Source of the DNA: Kribbella sp. VKM Ac-2568
GTDB taxonomy: Bacteria > Actinomycetota > Actinomycetes > Propionibacteriales > Kribbellaceae
NCBI RefSeq assembly: GCF_004345365.1
Contig: NZ_SLVF01000002.1
Location: 310,001 to 374,000, forward strand
DNA length: 64,000 bases
Direction: 5' to 3'
Both the position numbers and the translations under genes were made by a program. The notes beneath the pieces were generated by a model. That model ran no database searches. It was not told the DNA's origin and worked only from the letters and a program-made list of their open reading frames with translations. Shown in pieces: positions 38,798 through 48,776 of this stretch. Position 1 is the stretch's first letter. Each line of letters starts with the position of its first letter.

Positions 38798-40528
38798 ATG
38801 AAGTTCCGTACCCTGGCCGTCGGCCTCGGTATCAGTGCTACGGCACTACTGCTGATCCCCGGCTCCGGGGCGACCGCCTCGGTCGAGGCCTCACAAGCAC
38901 AACCGCGAGTGCAGCTGGGCCCGAACGAGGTGGCAAAGCGGTACCTCGACCAGACACCCGCCTGGAAGCGGTGCGGCGACCCGGAACTGCGCACGTACTG
39001 CGCGAAGATCGCCGCCCCGCGCGACTGGTCGAAGCAGTACGCCGGCAAGGACATCCAGCTCGCGATCAGCAAGGTCGCCCCGGCCAAGGGCAAGCCGAGC
39101 CGGGTCGTGTTCGGCAACCCGGGCGGCCCCGGCGCCGCGGGGCTCGGCATGGCGCCGTACCTGGCAAGCCAGAAGGAACTCGCCAAGGACCACCTCACCG
39201 TCGGGTTCGACCCGCGTGGCACCGGCGACAGCGACAACGTCATCTGCGAGGGCGCCCCGGGCTACACGATGGACGCGCGCGACCGCGACCCGTGGAACCT
39301 CGACCTGATCTCCGAGGCCTCCCGCCTCACCGGCCCGTACTGCGCCCGCCAGTCGCGCGGGCTGCTGCCGTACGTGAACACCGCGCAGACCGTGCAGGAC
39401 ATCGACCTGATCCGCCAGTTGCTCGGCTTCGACAAGATCGACTGGGTCGGCTACTCCGGCGGCACCTGGCTGGGCGCGTACTACCAGACCTACTTCCCCG
39501 AGCACGTCGGCCGCTTCGTGCTCGACTCGAACACCGACTTCACCCGGCCGTGGCTGGATACGTTCAGTGCACAGCCGCAGGGATTCGAGCGCCGATTCCG
39601 CGAGGATTTCGCGGGTTGGGCAGCGAAGTACGACGCGAAGCTGAAACTCGGAAGTTCTCCACGGCTGGTGATCAGGACCTACGAAAGACTCCGGGCGGAT
39701 CTGAAAAAGCAGCCGGCGGTCGAGGAGTTCCTGGACGGGTCGGTGAAGATCAGTTACGACCAGAACGCCCTGGACAACATCGTCGCCGGGGATATGTATA
39801 CAAAGATGGATTTCCCGTCACTGGCTCTCGACCTGGCATTTCTGCGTGATCTTTCAGCGGCTCAGAGTAAAGGCGGACCCCGCGCCGCGCAACGGAAAGT
39901 GGACGAACTCCCGCCGGCCCGCCAACGGCAACTCGTCGAGCGCGCGACCCGGCACACGGTCGGCCTGGCGCCGTTCGGTCTGCGGCAGTCCGGCCGGCCG
40001 TTGGCGGAGAGCGCCGAGAACGCGACCTTCACCGCGGTCACCTGCAACGACACCGCCTGGCCGCAGGGCCGCGAGGTCGGTGACCAGCTGGCCGCCCGGC
40101 TCGGACCGCACTATCCCCTGCTCGGCTGGGGCATGAACGAGAACCCCTGCTTCTACTGGGATCGGCCGCAGCTCGAGATGCCCGTCCCGACCGGCAAGGG
40201 ACTGCCGACGACGCTGATGGTGCAGTCGGTGCACGACCCCGCCACCAACATCTCACTCGCCCGATCGGCGCACCGCCGGTACGCCGGGTCGCGGCTGCTC
40301 ACGATCACCGGCGAGGGCGACCACGGCATCTACGGCGGCGTGAACAAGTGCGCCGACAAGATCGTCAACACCTTCCTCACCACCGGGAAGGCGCCGGCCA
40401 AGGACACCACCTGCGCGGGCGAAGGCATTCCGGCCCCGACCGCGCCGTATTCCACCGACTATGCGGCGGGCGCGCCACTGAGCCGCGTCGCCGGATTCAC
40501 CAGGATGATCTCAGGTTATCTGCGCTAA
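38798..40528 (+). CDS. Secreted alpha/beta hydrolase, tripeptidyl aminopeptidase (Tap)-like
   Basis: The 576-aa protein has a Sec signal (about 1-27, VGLGISATALLLIPGSGATA). The alpha/beta hydrolase carries oxyanion text VVFGNPGGPGAAGLG, nucleophile S220 (GYSGGTWLGA), a late acid near VQSVHDPATN and the base His in GEGDHGIYGG. The C-terminal segment is the TAP-like domain of Streptomyces tripeptidyl aminopeptidases. It removes N-terminal tripeptides or similar. The ATG at 38798 follows GGAGG. The stretch 39580-39890 has less G/C-biased codons than the rest. Confidence 0.92.
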   Translation: MKFRTLAVGLGISATALLLIPGSGATASVEASQAQPRVQLGPNEVAKRYLDQTPAWKRCGDPELRTYCAKIAAPRDWSKQYAGKDIQLAISKVAPAKGKPSRVVFGNPGGPGAAGLGMAPYLASQKELAKDHLTVGFDPRGTGDSDNVICEGAPGYTMDARDRDPWNLDLISEASRLTGPYCARQSRGLLPYVNTAQTVQDIDLIRQLLGFDKIDWVGYSGGTWLGAYYQTYFPEHVGRFVLDSNTDFTRPWLDTFSAQPQGFERRFREDFAGWAAKYDAKLKLGSSPRLVIRTYERLRADLKKQPAVEEFLDGSVKISYDQNALDNIVAGDMYTKMDFPSLALDLAFLRDLSAAQSKGGPRAAQRKVDELPPARQRQLVERATRHTVGLAPFGLRQSGRPLAESAENATFTAVTCNDTAWPQGREVGDQLAARLGPHYPLLGWGMNENPCFYWDRPQLEMPVPTGKGLPTTLMVQSVHDPATNISLARSAHRRYAGSRLLTITGEGDHGIYGGVNKCADKIVNTFLTTGKAPAKDTTCAGEGIPAPTAPYSTDYAAGAPLSRVAGFTRMISGYLR

Positions 40529-40594
40529 TTGGCAGTTCACGTCGTGAAATAACCGCACTTTCGACCCGAATTCCGGCACACAGGGAAAACGTCT

Positions 40595-40619
40595 GGTCAC
40601 GATCGGCAAGGTCGTGACC
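40595..40619 (+). terminator. Terminator after the Tap-like gene
   Basis: GGTCACGA pairs with TCGTGACC over a 9-nt loop and is followed by GGGCTTTCGTTGT, with some T content. It starts 66 nt after the stop. Confidence 0.65.
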
Positions 40620-41029
40620 GGGCTTTCGTTGTCAGTACGTCTTTGTCAGGGCATTGTCAGGGTTTCGTCCCTGTGCGACAGAGCGTGACCACGTCAACCT
40701 TGAGTCAGCGCGGGAGAACCAAGCGTCGACCGGGAGGGCTCGACGTGAGGGGAACATCGCCGACGAGGCTTCGGCCGGCTGTGGTGTGGGGGGACTGCCT
40801 GGGGGGTCAGACAGAGACACAGCCGGCCGGGACCCGTTCTCGCTTGTCCCAGCCCGCTCTCAGATCCCTCGCGGGGTACCTTCGATCCCCCAGGTCGTGG
40901 TGCCTCGCGAGGCCAGATTTGCCCGTACTCCGCGGCGGGGCGGCCCCGGAGTACGGGCATTCCCATGTCCGCGGTCGCCTACAGACAGTTAGCAGAGGCC
41001 GTCAAATGCCCCCGAATAGCTGGGGTGTC
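40620..41029. other. Gene-free region with several stable hairpins
   Basis: The gap between the Tap gene and the convergent STAND regulator has no credible gene. Stems visible: CGTCGA/TCGACG (40724-40745), GGCCGGCTGTG/CACAGCCGGCC (40773-40828), and GCCCGTACTCCG/CGGAGTACGGGC (40921-40958), the last probably the terminator of the regulator. The segment from 40710 (GCGGGAGAACCAAGCG) onward looks like a folded RNA but matches no class I can assign. Confidence 0.5.
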
Positions 41030-43573
41030 TCAGAGCCAGGTGGAGCGGTCGGACGCGTGAGTCGGGCCGGGGTAGCCGTCGGCGACAGCGGCCAGCGGGG
41101 CTAATCGGCCGGCGGACCAGGCGGCGCGGAAGGCCCGCCGGTCCAGGGACTGCTCGATCGCCTGGCGGGTCTCCAGATGGTCGGCCTTCTCGACCTCGGG
41201 CACGGGTGCCCCGATGACCTCGCGGATCCCGTCCGCGGCGCCCAGCAGGAAGGCGGCGTACTCCGTCCGGCTGCGCTGCCGGGCGACCGTCGCCAGCTCC
41301 TCCAGCACGCTCGCGGAACGCCAGCGGTCGCCCAGATCCCGGTGCTCGGCCAGGCTCTCATCGAGCAGGTGCACCGCACGCTCGGTGAAACCACGGCGGC
41401 GCTCCACGATGCCCAGCTGGTTCAGTGACCAGGCGATGCCTTCGCGGTACCCGAGCCGTTGGGACAGCGCCAGGCTCTCCTGCAGCAGGTCCTCGGCCTC
41501 GGTCAACTCACCGCTGTACTGCGAGATCGTGCCGAGGCTGATCAACGCCCAGGCGAGGCCTTCGCCGTCGCCGAGCAGGCGGAAGCTGTTCATCGCCTTG
41601 CGGCAGCGCCGGGCTCCGATCTCCAGGTCACCGCGGAGCCACGCGACGAACCCGAGGTGGTTGTGTGCCCAGGCCATCCCTGACCGGTCCCCCAGGCTCT
41701 CGAACAGGTCGTAGCTCTGGCAGTGCAGGTTCTCCGCGGTCACGTAGTCACCACGCTCCCGGGCGACCCCACCCAGACGCTGCATGACCAGCGCCGTACC
41801 GGCCGTGTCGTCGAGCTCCTTGTACTGCGCGAGGGCCGACTCGAGCCGGGTGGTCGCCACCTCGTACTCGCACTGCAGGAAGGCGAGCATGCCCGCGCCG
41901 AGCCAGACCTTCGCCCGGTACGACGCCAGCCCCGGGTCGGAGGCGTCCGGCAGCGCAAGGGCGCGTTCCAGCCATTCGCCGCCTTCGGCGTAGTGGCCGC
42001 GGAGGTAGCAGAACAACCAGAGACTTCCGGCCAGGCGGAGCGCTTCGCCGTTCGTGCCGGAGCGCAGCGACCAGGACATCGCGCTGCGGAGGTTGTCCAG
42101 CTCGCCGTCCAGCCGGTCGAGCCAGTCGGCCTGGTTCGCCCCGCGCAGGTGGGTCTCAGCCTCCTCGGCCAACGCCGTGTAGAACGCGGCATGGTGCCGG
42201 GCCATCTCCTCGTAGCGGCGGGAGGCCAGCAGCTGGTCCGCGGCGAACTCACGGATCACCGCGAGCATGTCGTACCGCGCGATGCCGCGGTCGCGGTTGA
42301 CCCTGATCAGGGACTTGTCGACCAGCCGGCTGGTCAGGTCGAGCGCGCGGGCCCGCTCGAGGGGGCCTGGGCTGATGGTCCCGGTGAGGACGGCGGCGGC
42401 CGCGTTCAGCGTCCACCCGCCGACGAACACCGACAGCAGCGCGAACAACTCCCGCTCCGCAGGGGTCAGCAGCTCGTGGCTCCACTCGATCGCGCCGTAC
42501 AGCGATTGCTGGCGAGGTCCGGCGGTGGTGTTCCCACCGGCCAGGATGCCGAACGAGCTCTCCAGCTCGGCAGCGAGCTCTTCCACGGTGAGCACGTTCG
42601 TCCGGGCGGCGGCCAGCTCGATCGCGAGCGGCAAACCTTCGAGCCTGCGGACCACCTGGGCGACCTGCTCCATCTGGTCGGCTGGGGTGTGGCCTCGTGC
42701 GGTCGCACGATCCACGAACAGCTTGACCGCCGGCGAGTTCTCCAGCTCGTCCTCGGTCACCGGCAGCGCCAGCGGCGGTACGACGAAAACGCTCTCGCCC
42801 GGGACTCTCATCAGTTCACGGCTCGACGCGAGCACCGACAGGTTCGGGCAGCGCTCCAGCAGGGTGGAACAGATCAGCGCGACGTCGGCGACGACATGCT
42901 CGCAGTTGTCCAGCACCAGCAGCAGACTCCGGGCGCCGACCTGGGCCGCGATCTCCTCGACCAGCCGGCCACCGTCGAGCGGGTGCAACCCGGTCGACGC
43001 GGCGATGGTCACCGCGACCGCGGCCGGATCCGAGACCGTTGCTAGCGGCACCCAGCAGATCCCGTCGTCGAACCTGTGGGCCACTCCCCCGGCGACCGCG
43101 AGCGCGAGGCGGGTCTTGCCGACACCGCCGGGTCCGCTCAGGGTCAGCAGCCGGGTGGCCCGCTCGCCGAGGAGTCGCCCGGCTTCGGCGAGCTCGGTGG
43201 CGCGGCCGACCAGTTCGTTCGCGGCAACGGGCGCCGGGCGCAGAGCGGCGCGCTGACCCGGGTCTGCGTCGCGGCGAGCAGCGGCGGTCAACTGGGCGCG
43301 ATCGGGCGCGCCGAGCTTCAGAGCGTCTCCGAGCAGCCTCAGCGTGTGTGGCCTGGGCGCTCGACGACGACCCCGTTCCAGGGCCGCGATCGCGTCGACA
43401 CTCAGGCCAGCGAGTTCGGCCAGCCCCTCTTGTGACAATCCGGCGTCGCGCCGGTGCCGGCGGAGCAGGTCACCGAAACCCGTTGGCTGGGCATCGTCCG
43501 AGCCGCGGCGAGACCCGTCTGATGGCAAAGGACGGCCCACCCAGTCTCCGACCTCGTGCGTGGCGGTCGCCAC
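41030..43573 (-). CDS. STAND regulator with XRE HTH, NB-ARC ATPase and TPRs
   Basis: The 847-aa protein starts with an XRE-type HTH (about 32-85, GLSQEGLAELAGLSVDAIAA), then an NB-ARC-like ATPase (Walker A GPGGVGKT 147-154; LVLDNCEH; ASSRELMRVPGE). About ten TPR-like helical repeats follow from residue 440 to 800. It belongs to the AfsR-like group but has an XRE rather than a SARP DNA-binding domain. It probably activates targets in response to a ligand; no neighbour is an obvious target. Confidence 0.9.
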   Translation of the reverse strand: MATATHEVGDWVGRPLPSDGSRRGSDDAQPTGFGDLLRRHRRDAGLSQEGLAELAGLSVDAIAALERGRRRAPRPHTLRLLGDALKLGAPDRAQLTAAARRDADPGQRAALRPAPVAANELVGRATELAEAGRLLGERATRLLTLSGPGGVGKTRLALAVAGGVAHRFDDGICWVPLATVSDPAAVAVTIAASTGLHPLDGGRLVEEIAAQVGARSLLLVLDNCEHVVADVALICSTLLERCPNLSVLASSRELMRVPGESVFVVPPLALPVTEDELENSPAVKLFVDRATARGHTPADQMEQVAQVVRRLEGLPLAIELAAARTNVLTVEELAAELESSFGILAGGNTTAGPRQQSLYGAIEWSHELLTPAERELFALLSVFVGGWTLNAAAAVLTGTISPGPLERARALDLTSRLVDKSLIRVNRDRGIARYDMLAVIREFAADQLLASRRYEEMARHHAAFYTALAEEAETHLRGANQADWLDRLDGELDNLRSAMSWSLRSGTNGEALRLAGSLWLFCYLRGHYAEGGEWLERALALPDASDPGLASYRAKVWLGAGMLAFLQCEYEVATTRLESALAQYKELDDTAGTALVMQRLGGVARERGDYVTAENLHCQSYDLFESLGDRSGMAWAHNHLGFVAWLRGDLEIGARRCRKAMNSFRLLGDGEGLAWALISLGTISQYSGELTEAEDLLQESLALSQRLGYREGIAWSLNQLGIVERRRGFTERAVHLLDESLAEHRDLGDRWRSASVLEELATVARQRSRTEYAAFLLGAADGIREVIGAPVPEVEKADHLETRQAIEQSLDRRAFRAAWSAGRLAPLAAVADGYPGPTHASDRSTWL

Positions 43574-43669
43574 GCACCCCCTGAAGGTATCCCCTACCGC
43601 ACCGCATTGTCAGGCGATCCGGTGGGGTTCCCAGCCAACTCCCAGGAAACTCCCGGCCGACTCGGAGCG

Positions 43670-44110
43670 CTAACGCCCGGCGTGCTGGGCGATCGCGGTC
43701 CGCATCGAGGCCCTCGCCCGCTTGCGATCACCCGCCGCGTCGTACGCCGTGGAGAGGCGGAACCAGACCCGCCAGTCGTCCGGCGCGGCCTCCGCCTCCT
43801 CCTTGTACTTCGTGAAGGCGGCGTCCGCCGCGGCCCGGTCGATCCGCCCGGACGGCCGCCTGGGGAGATCGTCGACGGGCAGGCCGCCGGACTCGCCGAG
43901 CTCCCGCGCGAGCGCCTCCGTCTGCCGTCCGAACTGGATCTCCCGCCAGACCAGGTACGCCCCGACCACCGGGATCACCAGGACGGCGATGCCGAGCCCG
44001 ACGGCGACCGGATCACCCGTGCCGATCAGCAGGACTCCCCGCCAGCCGAGCAGCACGGCGTACGCGACGAAGACCACCGCGAGCACCACCGCGGAGCGTT
44101 TGGCCGTCAT
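43670..44110 (-). CDS. Small membrane protein with a TPR-like tail
   Basis: The 146-aa protein has two membrane helices (about 7-27 and 35-56). A cytoplasmic tail ends in a single TPR-like pair (WRVWFRLSTAYDAAGDRKRA). A protein of this layout sits directly after dapB in many actinobacteria. The function is unknown. The ATG at 44110 lies 16 nt past the dapB stop; a longer frame overlapping dapB was not used. Confidence 0.78.
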   Translation of the reverse strand: MTAKRSAVVLAVVFVAYAVLLGWRGVLLIGTGDPVAVGLGIAVLVIPVVGAYLVWREIQFGRQTEALARELGESGGLPVDDLPRRPSGRIDRAAADAAFTKYKEEAEAAPDDWRVWFRLSTAYDAAGDRKRARASMRTAIAQHAGR

Positions 44111-44126
44111 TCCTGACCCCGTCGTC

Positions 44127-44885
<759 letters not shown>

Positions 44886-44964
44886 TCATCACCACCACCG
44901 GTCCCGCCAAGGATCTCACCCCGCTCCCGGCGGCAGCGATCAGGGAGTTCGCGGCCGCTGGGTG

Positions 44965-45969
44965 CTAGGCGGTGACGGGGGTTGTGTAGGTGGATTGGGC
45001 TTCTTCGGCGAAGTGGCAGGAGACGGTCTGGCCGGTGGGGATCTGGCGGAGTTCGGGGATGTCGGTGGAGCAACGGGCCTCGGCTCGGAGGCAGCGGGTG
45101 TGGAAGCGGCAACCCGACGGCGGACTCACCGGGGAGGGCGGGTCACCGGCCAGGACGATGCGCTTGCGGCCCTGGCGGGCGAGACCCGGCTCGGCCGAGA
45201 GCAACGCCTGCGTGTAGGGATGCGCCGGTACGTCGTACACCTCGTGGTGCTCGCCGAGTTCTGCCACCCGGCCGAGGTACATCACGGCGACCCGATCGGA
45301 CACGTGCCGGACCACCGACAGGTCGTGGGCGACGAAGATGATGCTCAGGCCGAGCTCGCGCTGCAGCCGCATCAGCAGGTTCACCACCTGCGCCTGGACG
45401 GACAGGTCGAGCGCCGAGACGGGCTCGTCGCAGAGCAGCACGTCCGGGTTCAGCGCGATCGCCCGGGCGATGCCGATGCGCTGGCGCTGTCCGCCGGAGA
45501 ACTGGTGCGGGAACCGCGTCTCGTCCTCGGCCCGGAGCCCGACCAGTTCCAGCAGTTCGCGGACCCGGGCCCGGATGTCCATGCCCTTCGAGACGTCCGG
45601 GTGCACCTCCAGCGGCTCCGCGACGATCTCGCCGACGCGCAGCCGCGGGTTGAGGCTGGAGTACGGGTCCTGGAAGACGACCTGGACGTTGCGGCGCCAC
45701 TTGCGCAGGTCCTTGCCGTTCAGCTTGCTCACGTCGACCCCGCCGTACCGGACCTCGCCGGACGTCGGCTTCTCCAGCGCCGCGAGCAGTCGGACCAGGG
45801 TCGACTTGCCACAGCCGGACTCGCCGACTATGCCGAGCGACTCGCCCTTGCGCAGGACCAGGTCGACGCCGTCCACCGCCCGGACCAGCGTCTTCGTACC
45901 GAAGGAGAAGGCCGGACTGATGTCGTAGTGCTTCACCAGTTCCGTTGCCACCAGCAACTCTTCGCTCAT
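44965..45969 (-). CDS. Peptide ABC transporter ATPase (OppF/DppF type)
   Basis: The 334-aa ATPase is the second of the pair. It has Walker A GESGCGKSTLVR, signature FSGGQRQRIGIARA, Walker B VLLCDEPVSALD, and a C-terminal oligopeptide-transport cysteine motif (GCRFHTRCLRAEARC) that may bind an Fe-S cluster. It overlaps the previous ATPase gene by 1 nt. It is last in a five-gene transporter operon. Confidence 0.93.
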   Translation of the reverse strand: MSEELLVATELVKHYDISPAFSFGTKTLVRAVDGVDLVLRKGESLGIVGESGCGKSTLVRLLAALEKPTSGEVRYGGVDVSKLNGKDLRKWRRNVQVVFQDPYSSLNPRLRVGEIVAEPLEVHPDVSKGMDIRARVRELLELVGLRAEDETRFPHQFSGGQRQRIGIARAIALNPDVLLCDEPVSALDLSVQAQVVNLLMRLQRELGLSIIFVAHDLSVVRHVSDRVAVMYLGRVAELGEHHEVYDVPAHPYTQALLSAEPGLARQGRKRIVLAGDPPSPVSPPSGCRFHTRCLRAEARCSTDIPELRQIPTGQTVSCHFAEEAQSTYTTPVTA

Positions 45970-46967
45970 CACACCGCCTCCTTCGCGGAAATCGTGGTAC
46001 GCCGGATGCAGGCCGCGTCCCGGCCGGGGGCGACCGTCAGCAGCTTCGGCACCTCCAGCGCGCAGTCGTCGATCGCATGCGGGCACCTGGTCCGGAATGC
46101 GCAGCCCGACGGGATCGCCCGCAGCGACGGCGGCGTACCGGGGATGGTCGGCAGTTCCTGACCCTTCAGCTCGGCCGACGGCATCGAGCCCAGCAGCCCT
46201 TCTGTGTAAGGGTGAACGGGATAGTCCAGCGCTTCTGCGGTGGCGGCCCGCTCGACCACGTGGCCGGCATACATCACCACCACGTTGTCGGCGACGTCCG
46301 CCACCACTCCGAGGTCGTGCGTGATCAGCACGACGCCCATGTCGCGCTCGGCCTGCAACTCCTCGATCAGTTCCAGGATCTGCGCCTGCACGGTGACGTC
46401 GAGCGCAGTGGTCGGCTCGTCCGCGATCAGTACGTCGGGGTCGAGCGCGAGGGCCATCGCCAGCATCACCCGCTGCCGCATCCCGCCGGAGAACTCGTGC
46501 GGGTAGTCGCGCACCCGCTTGGCGGCGGCCGGGATCCGGACCTGGTCGAGCATCTCGGCCGCGCGCTTCATCGCGTCCTGCTTGGACAGGCCGCGATGCA
46601 CCCGGTAGCACTCGGCGATCTGGGTGCCGACCGACTGGACCGGGTTCAGCGCGGACAGCGAGTCCTGGAAGACCATCGTGATCCGGTCGCCGACGATCTT
46701 GCGGCGTTCCTTCACCGGCATCGCGATCAGGTCCACCCCGCGGTACTCCGCGCTGCCGGACACGATCCGCCCGGGTGGCATCTCCAGGATCCCGGTCAGC
46801 GCCTGGGTGGAGACGCTCTTGCCGGAGCCGGACTCGCCCAGGATCGCCAGCGTCTCACCGGCCCGGACCTGCCAGGACACCCCGTCGACCGCGCGGACGG
46901 AGCCGTGCGGGGTGTCGAACTCGACGCTGAGGTTGTCCACCTTCAGCAGTACTTCACCGGTAGTCAT
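45969..46967 (-). CDS. Peptide ABC transporter ATPase (OppD/DppD type)
   Basis: The 332-aa ATPase has Walker [11 protein letters not shown], signature [15 protein letters not shown], Walker [13 protein letters not shown], and the C-terminal cysteine motif [15 protein letters not shown] of the oligo/dipeptide family. It overlaps the upstream permease by 4 nt. Confidence 0.93.
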   Translation of the reverse strand: MTTGEVLLKVDNLSVEFDTPHGSVRAVDGVSWQVRAGETLAILGESGSGKSVSTQALTGILEMPPGRIVSGSAEYRGVDLIAMPVKERRKIVGDRITMVFQDSLSALNPVQSVGTQIAECYRVHRGLSKQDAMKRAAEMLDQVRIPAAAKRVRDYPHEFSGGMRQRVMLAMALALDPDVLIADEPTTALDVTVQAQILELIEELQAERDMGVVLITHDLGVVADVADNVVVMYAGHVVERAATAEALDYPVHPYTEGLLGSMPSAELKGQELPTIPGTPPSLRAIPSGCAFRTRCPHAIDDCALEVPKLLTVAPGRDAACIRRTTISAKEAV

Positions 46968-47857
46968 CGCAGCAACTTCGGGTCGAGGGCGTCGCGGATC
47001 GAGTCGCCGATGATCATGAACGAGATCGTCATCGTCGAGATGAACAGCGCCGGCCAGAGGAACAGGTGGGGGGTGTCACGGTAGGACGCGGCGACACCGA
47101 ACTGGCTGCCCCACGAGATCGACGGCGGTTGCAACCCGACCCCGAGGAACGTCAGCACGGCCTCCAGACCGACCAGACCGCCGACGCCGAGGGTGGTCAT
47201 CGCCAGCAGCGGCGCCATCGCGTTGGGGAACACGTGCTTGCGCAGGATCCGCCAGGGTGGGACCCCGATGGATCGCGCCGCCAGCACGTACTCCCGGTTG
47301 CGCACCGAGAAGACCGTCGACCGCATCACCCGCATGCCTTGCGGCCACCAGGTCAGCAGGATGACGGCGACGATGATCCAGATGCTCCGGTTCGGCACCG
47401 AGTTCAGGATCACGATCAGCGCGATCAGCCCGGGCAGGGCGAACAGCACGTCGGCGGTCCGCGAGATCACGGTGTCGACCGCGCCCGGGAAGTATCCGGC
47501 CAGCAACCCCAGGATGCCCGCGACCACGAAGCCGCCGACACTGGCGACGACACTCACCAGCACGGACGGCCGGGCGCCGTAGATCACGTTGGCGAAGTAG
47601 TCGCAGCCCTGGATATCGAAGCCGAACGGGTGCCCGGGCTCCCGGCCGTGCTGACTCTTGCCGAGCTCGCAGAACCGCGGATCGACGGAGGTGAAGATCC
47701 GTGGGAAGGCGGCCATCACGAAGAAGGTCAGGACCAGCAGCACGCAGACCACGAACTGCGGTTTGCGCAGCAGCGCCCGCAGCAGTTCGCGGTTGGACAG
47801 GGTCCGGCCCTCGAGGTCCTGGGTCTCGGTCTCGAAGACCTGTTGCGTCTCAGACAT
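46964..47857 (-). CDS. Peptide ABC transporter permease (OppC type)
   Basis: The 297-aa protein has an N-terminal OppC region (SNRELLRALLRKPQFVVCVL), six membrane helices and the cytoplasmic EAA-type loop (RNREYVLAARSIGVPPWRIL). It pairs with the OppB-type permease, whose stop region it follows with an 8-nt overlap. Confidence 0.93.
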   Translation of the reverse strand: MSETQQVFETETQDLEGRTLSNRELLRALLRKPQFVVCVLLVLTFFVMAAFPRIFTSVDPRFCELGKSQHGREPGHPFGFDIQGCDYFANVIYGARPSVLVSVVASVGGFVVAGILGLLAGYFPGAVDTVISRTADVLFALPGLIALIVILNSVPNRSIWIIVAVILLTWWPQGMRVMRSTVFSVRNREYVLAARSIGVPPWRILRKHVFPNAMAPLLAMTTLGVGGLVGLEAVLTFLGVGLQPPSISWGSQFGVAASYRDTPHLFLWPALFISTMTISFMIIGDSIRDALDPKLLR

Positions 47858-48776
47858 TGCGTACCCTCGGATCGATCGCGCCGTAGACGATGTCGACCAG
47901 CAGGTTGATCAGGATGAACATCAGGAACGCCAACGTGGACAGCAGCACCACCACGCCACCTTCCTTCAGCTTGATCGCCTGGAACATGAACTGGCCGAGC
48001 CCGGGCAGGTTGAAGATGCTCTCGGCAAGGACCGCGCCGGCGAAGATGCCGGCGAAGTCGATGCCCATCAGGGTGACGACCGGGAGCAGCGCGTTCGGCA
48101 GCACGTGCCGCCAGAGGATCCGCTGCTCCCCCAGGCCCTTGGCCCGGCCCGTCTTGACGAAGTCGGCGTTAGCGGTGTCCACGATCGACGTTCTGGTCAG
48201 CCGCGCCATCCCGGCGAACCCGGTGATCGCGATGCAGACCGCCGGCAGCAGGTACGAGATCGGGTAGCCGTCGGCGACACCGGACACAGGCAGCCACTTG
48301 AGCTGTACGCCGAACACGTACTGCCCGGCGAAGTACAGGACCAGGCCCGGGACAGCCAGTACGACGAGCGTCGACAGCAGCAGCATCCGGTCGATCACGC
48401 CGTTGCGCCGGAAGCCGGCGTACAGCCCGAACAGGAGACCGGCGATCCACTGCAGCGCCAGGCTCAACGTGGCCAGCTTCAGTGTCACGGGGATCCGCAG
48501 CCTCAGCTGGTCGGCGATGTCGGCACCGGCGAACGTGCTGCCGAAGTGGCCGGTGAGGATGTCCTTCATCGACAGCAGGTACTGCACGATGAAGGGGTCG
48601 TCGAGGTGGAACTGGGCCCGCTTCGCCGCCAGCACGGCGGCCGGGATGGGCTTGTCACCGGCCAGTTCCCGCAGGGGGTCTCCGGGCATCGCGAAGACGA
48701 GCGCGAAGACCCCCAGCGTGACGATCAGGCCGATCGGGATGGCCGCCAGTACGCGGCGCAGGACGAACCGGGTCAC
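47850..48776 (-). CDS. Peptide ABC transporter permease (OppB type)
   Basis: The 308-aa protein begins MTRFVLRRVLAAIPIGLIVT, has six membrane helices, and has the EAA loop DFVKTGRAKGLGEQRILWRH, typical of the dipeptide/oligopeptide OppB permeases. It overlaps the binding-protein gene by 4 nt. Confidence 0.94.
   Translation of the reverse strand: MTRFVLRRVLAAIPIGLIVTLGVFALVFAMPGDPLRELAGDKPIPAAVLAAKRAQFHLDDPFIVQYLLSMKDILTGHFGSTFAGADIADQLRLRIPVTLKLATLSLALQWIAGLLFGLYAGFRRNGVIDRMLLLSTLVVLAVPGLVLYFAGQYVFGVQLKWLPVSGVADGYPISYLLPAVCIAITGFAGMARLTRTSIVDTANADFVKTGRAKGLGEQRILWRHVLPNALLPVVTLMGIDFAGIFAGAVLAESIFNLPGLGQFMFQAIKLKEGGVVVLLSTLAFLMFILINLLVDIVYGAIDPRVRNV

Noticed and set aside
40700..41005. Resemblance to an actinobacterial c-di-AMP (ydaO-type) riboswitch
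   Set aside because: GGGAGAACCA and GACAGTTAGC look alike, but the spacing, the other conserved blocks and a downstream peptidoglycan-hydrolase gene are missing.
40643..41104. Open frame of 153 codons in the gap after the Tap gene
   Set aside because: No domain, Arg/Gly/Pro-rich, overlaps hairpins and the end of the opposing gene; no good ribosome site.
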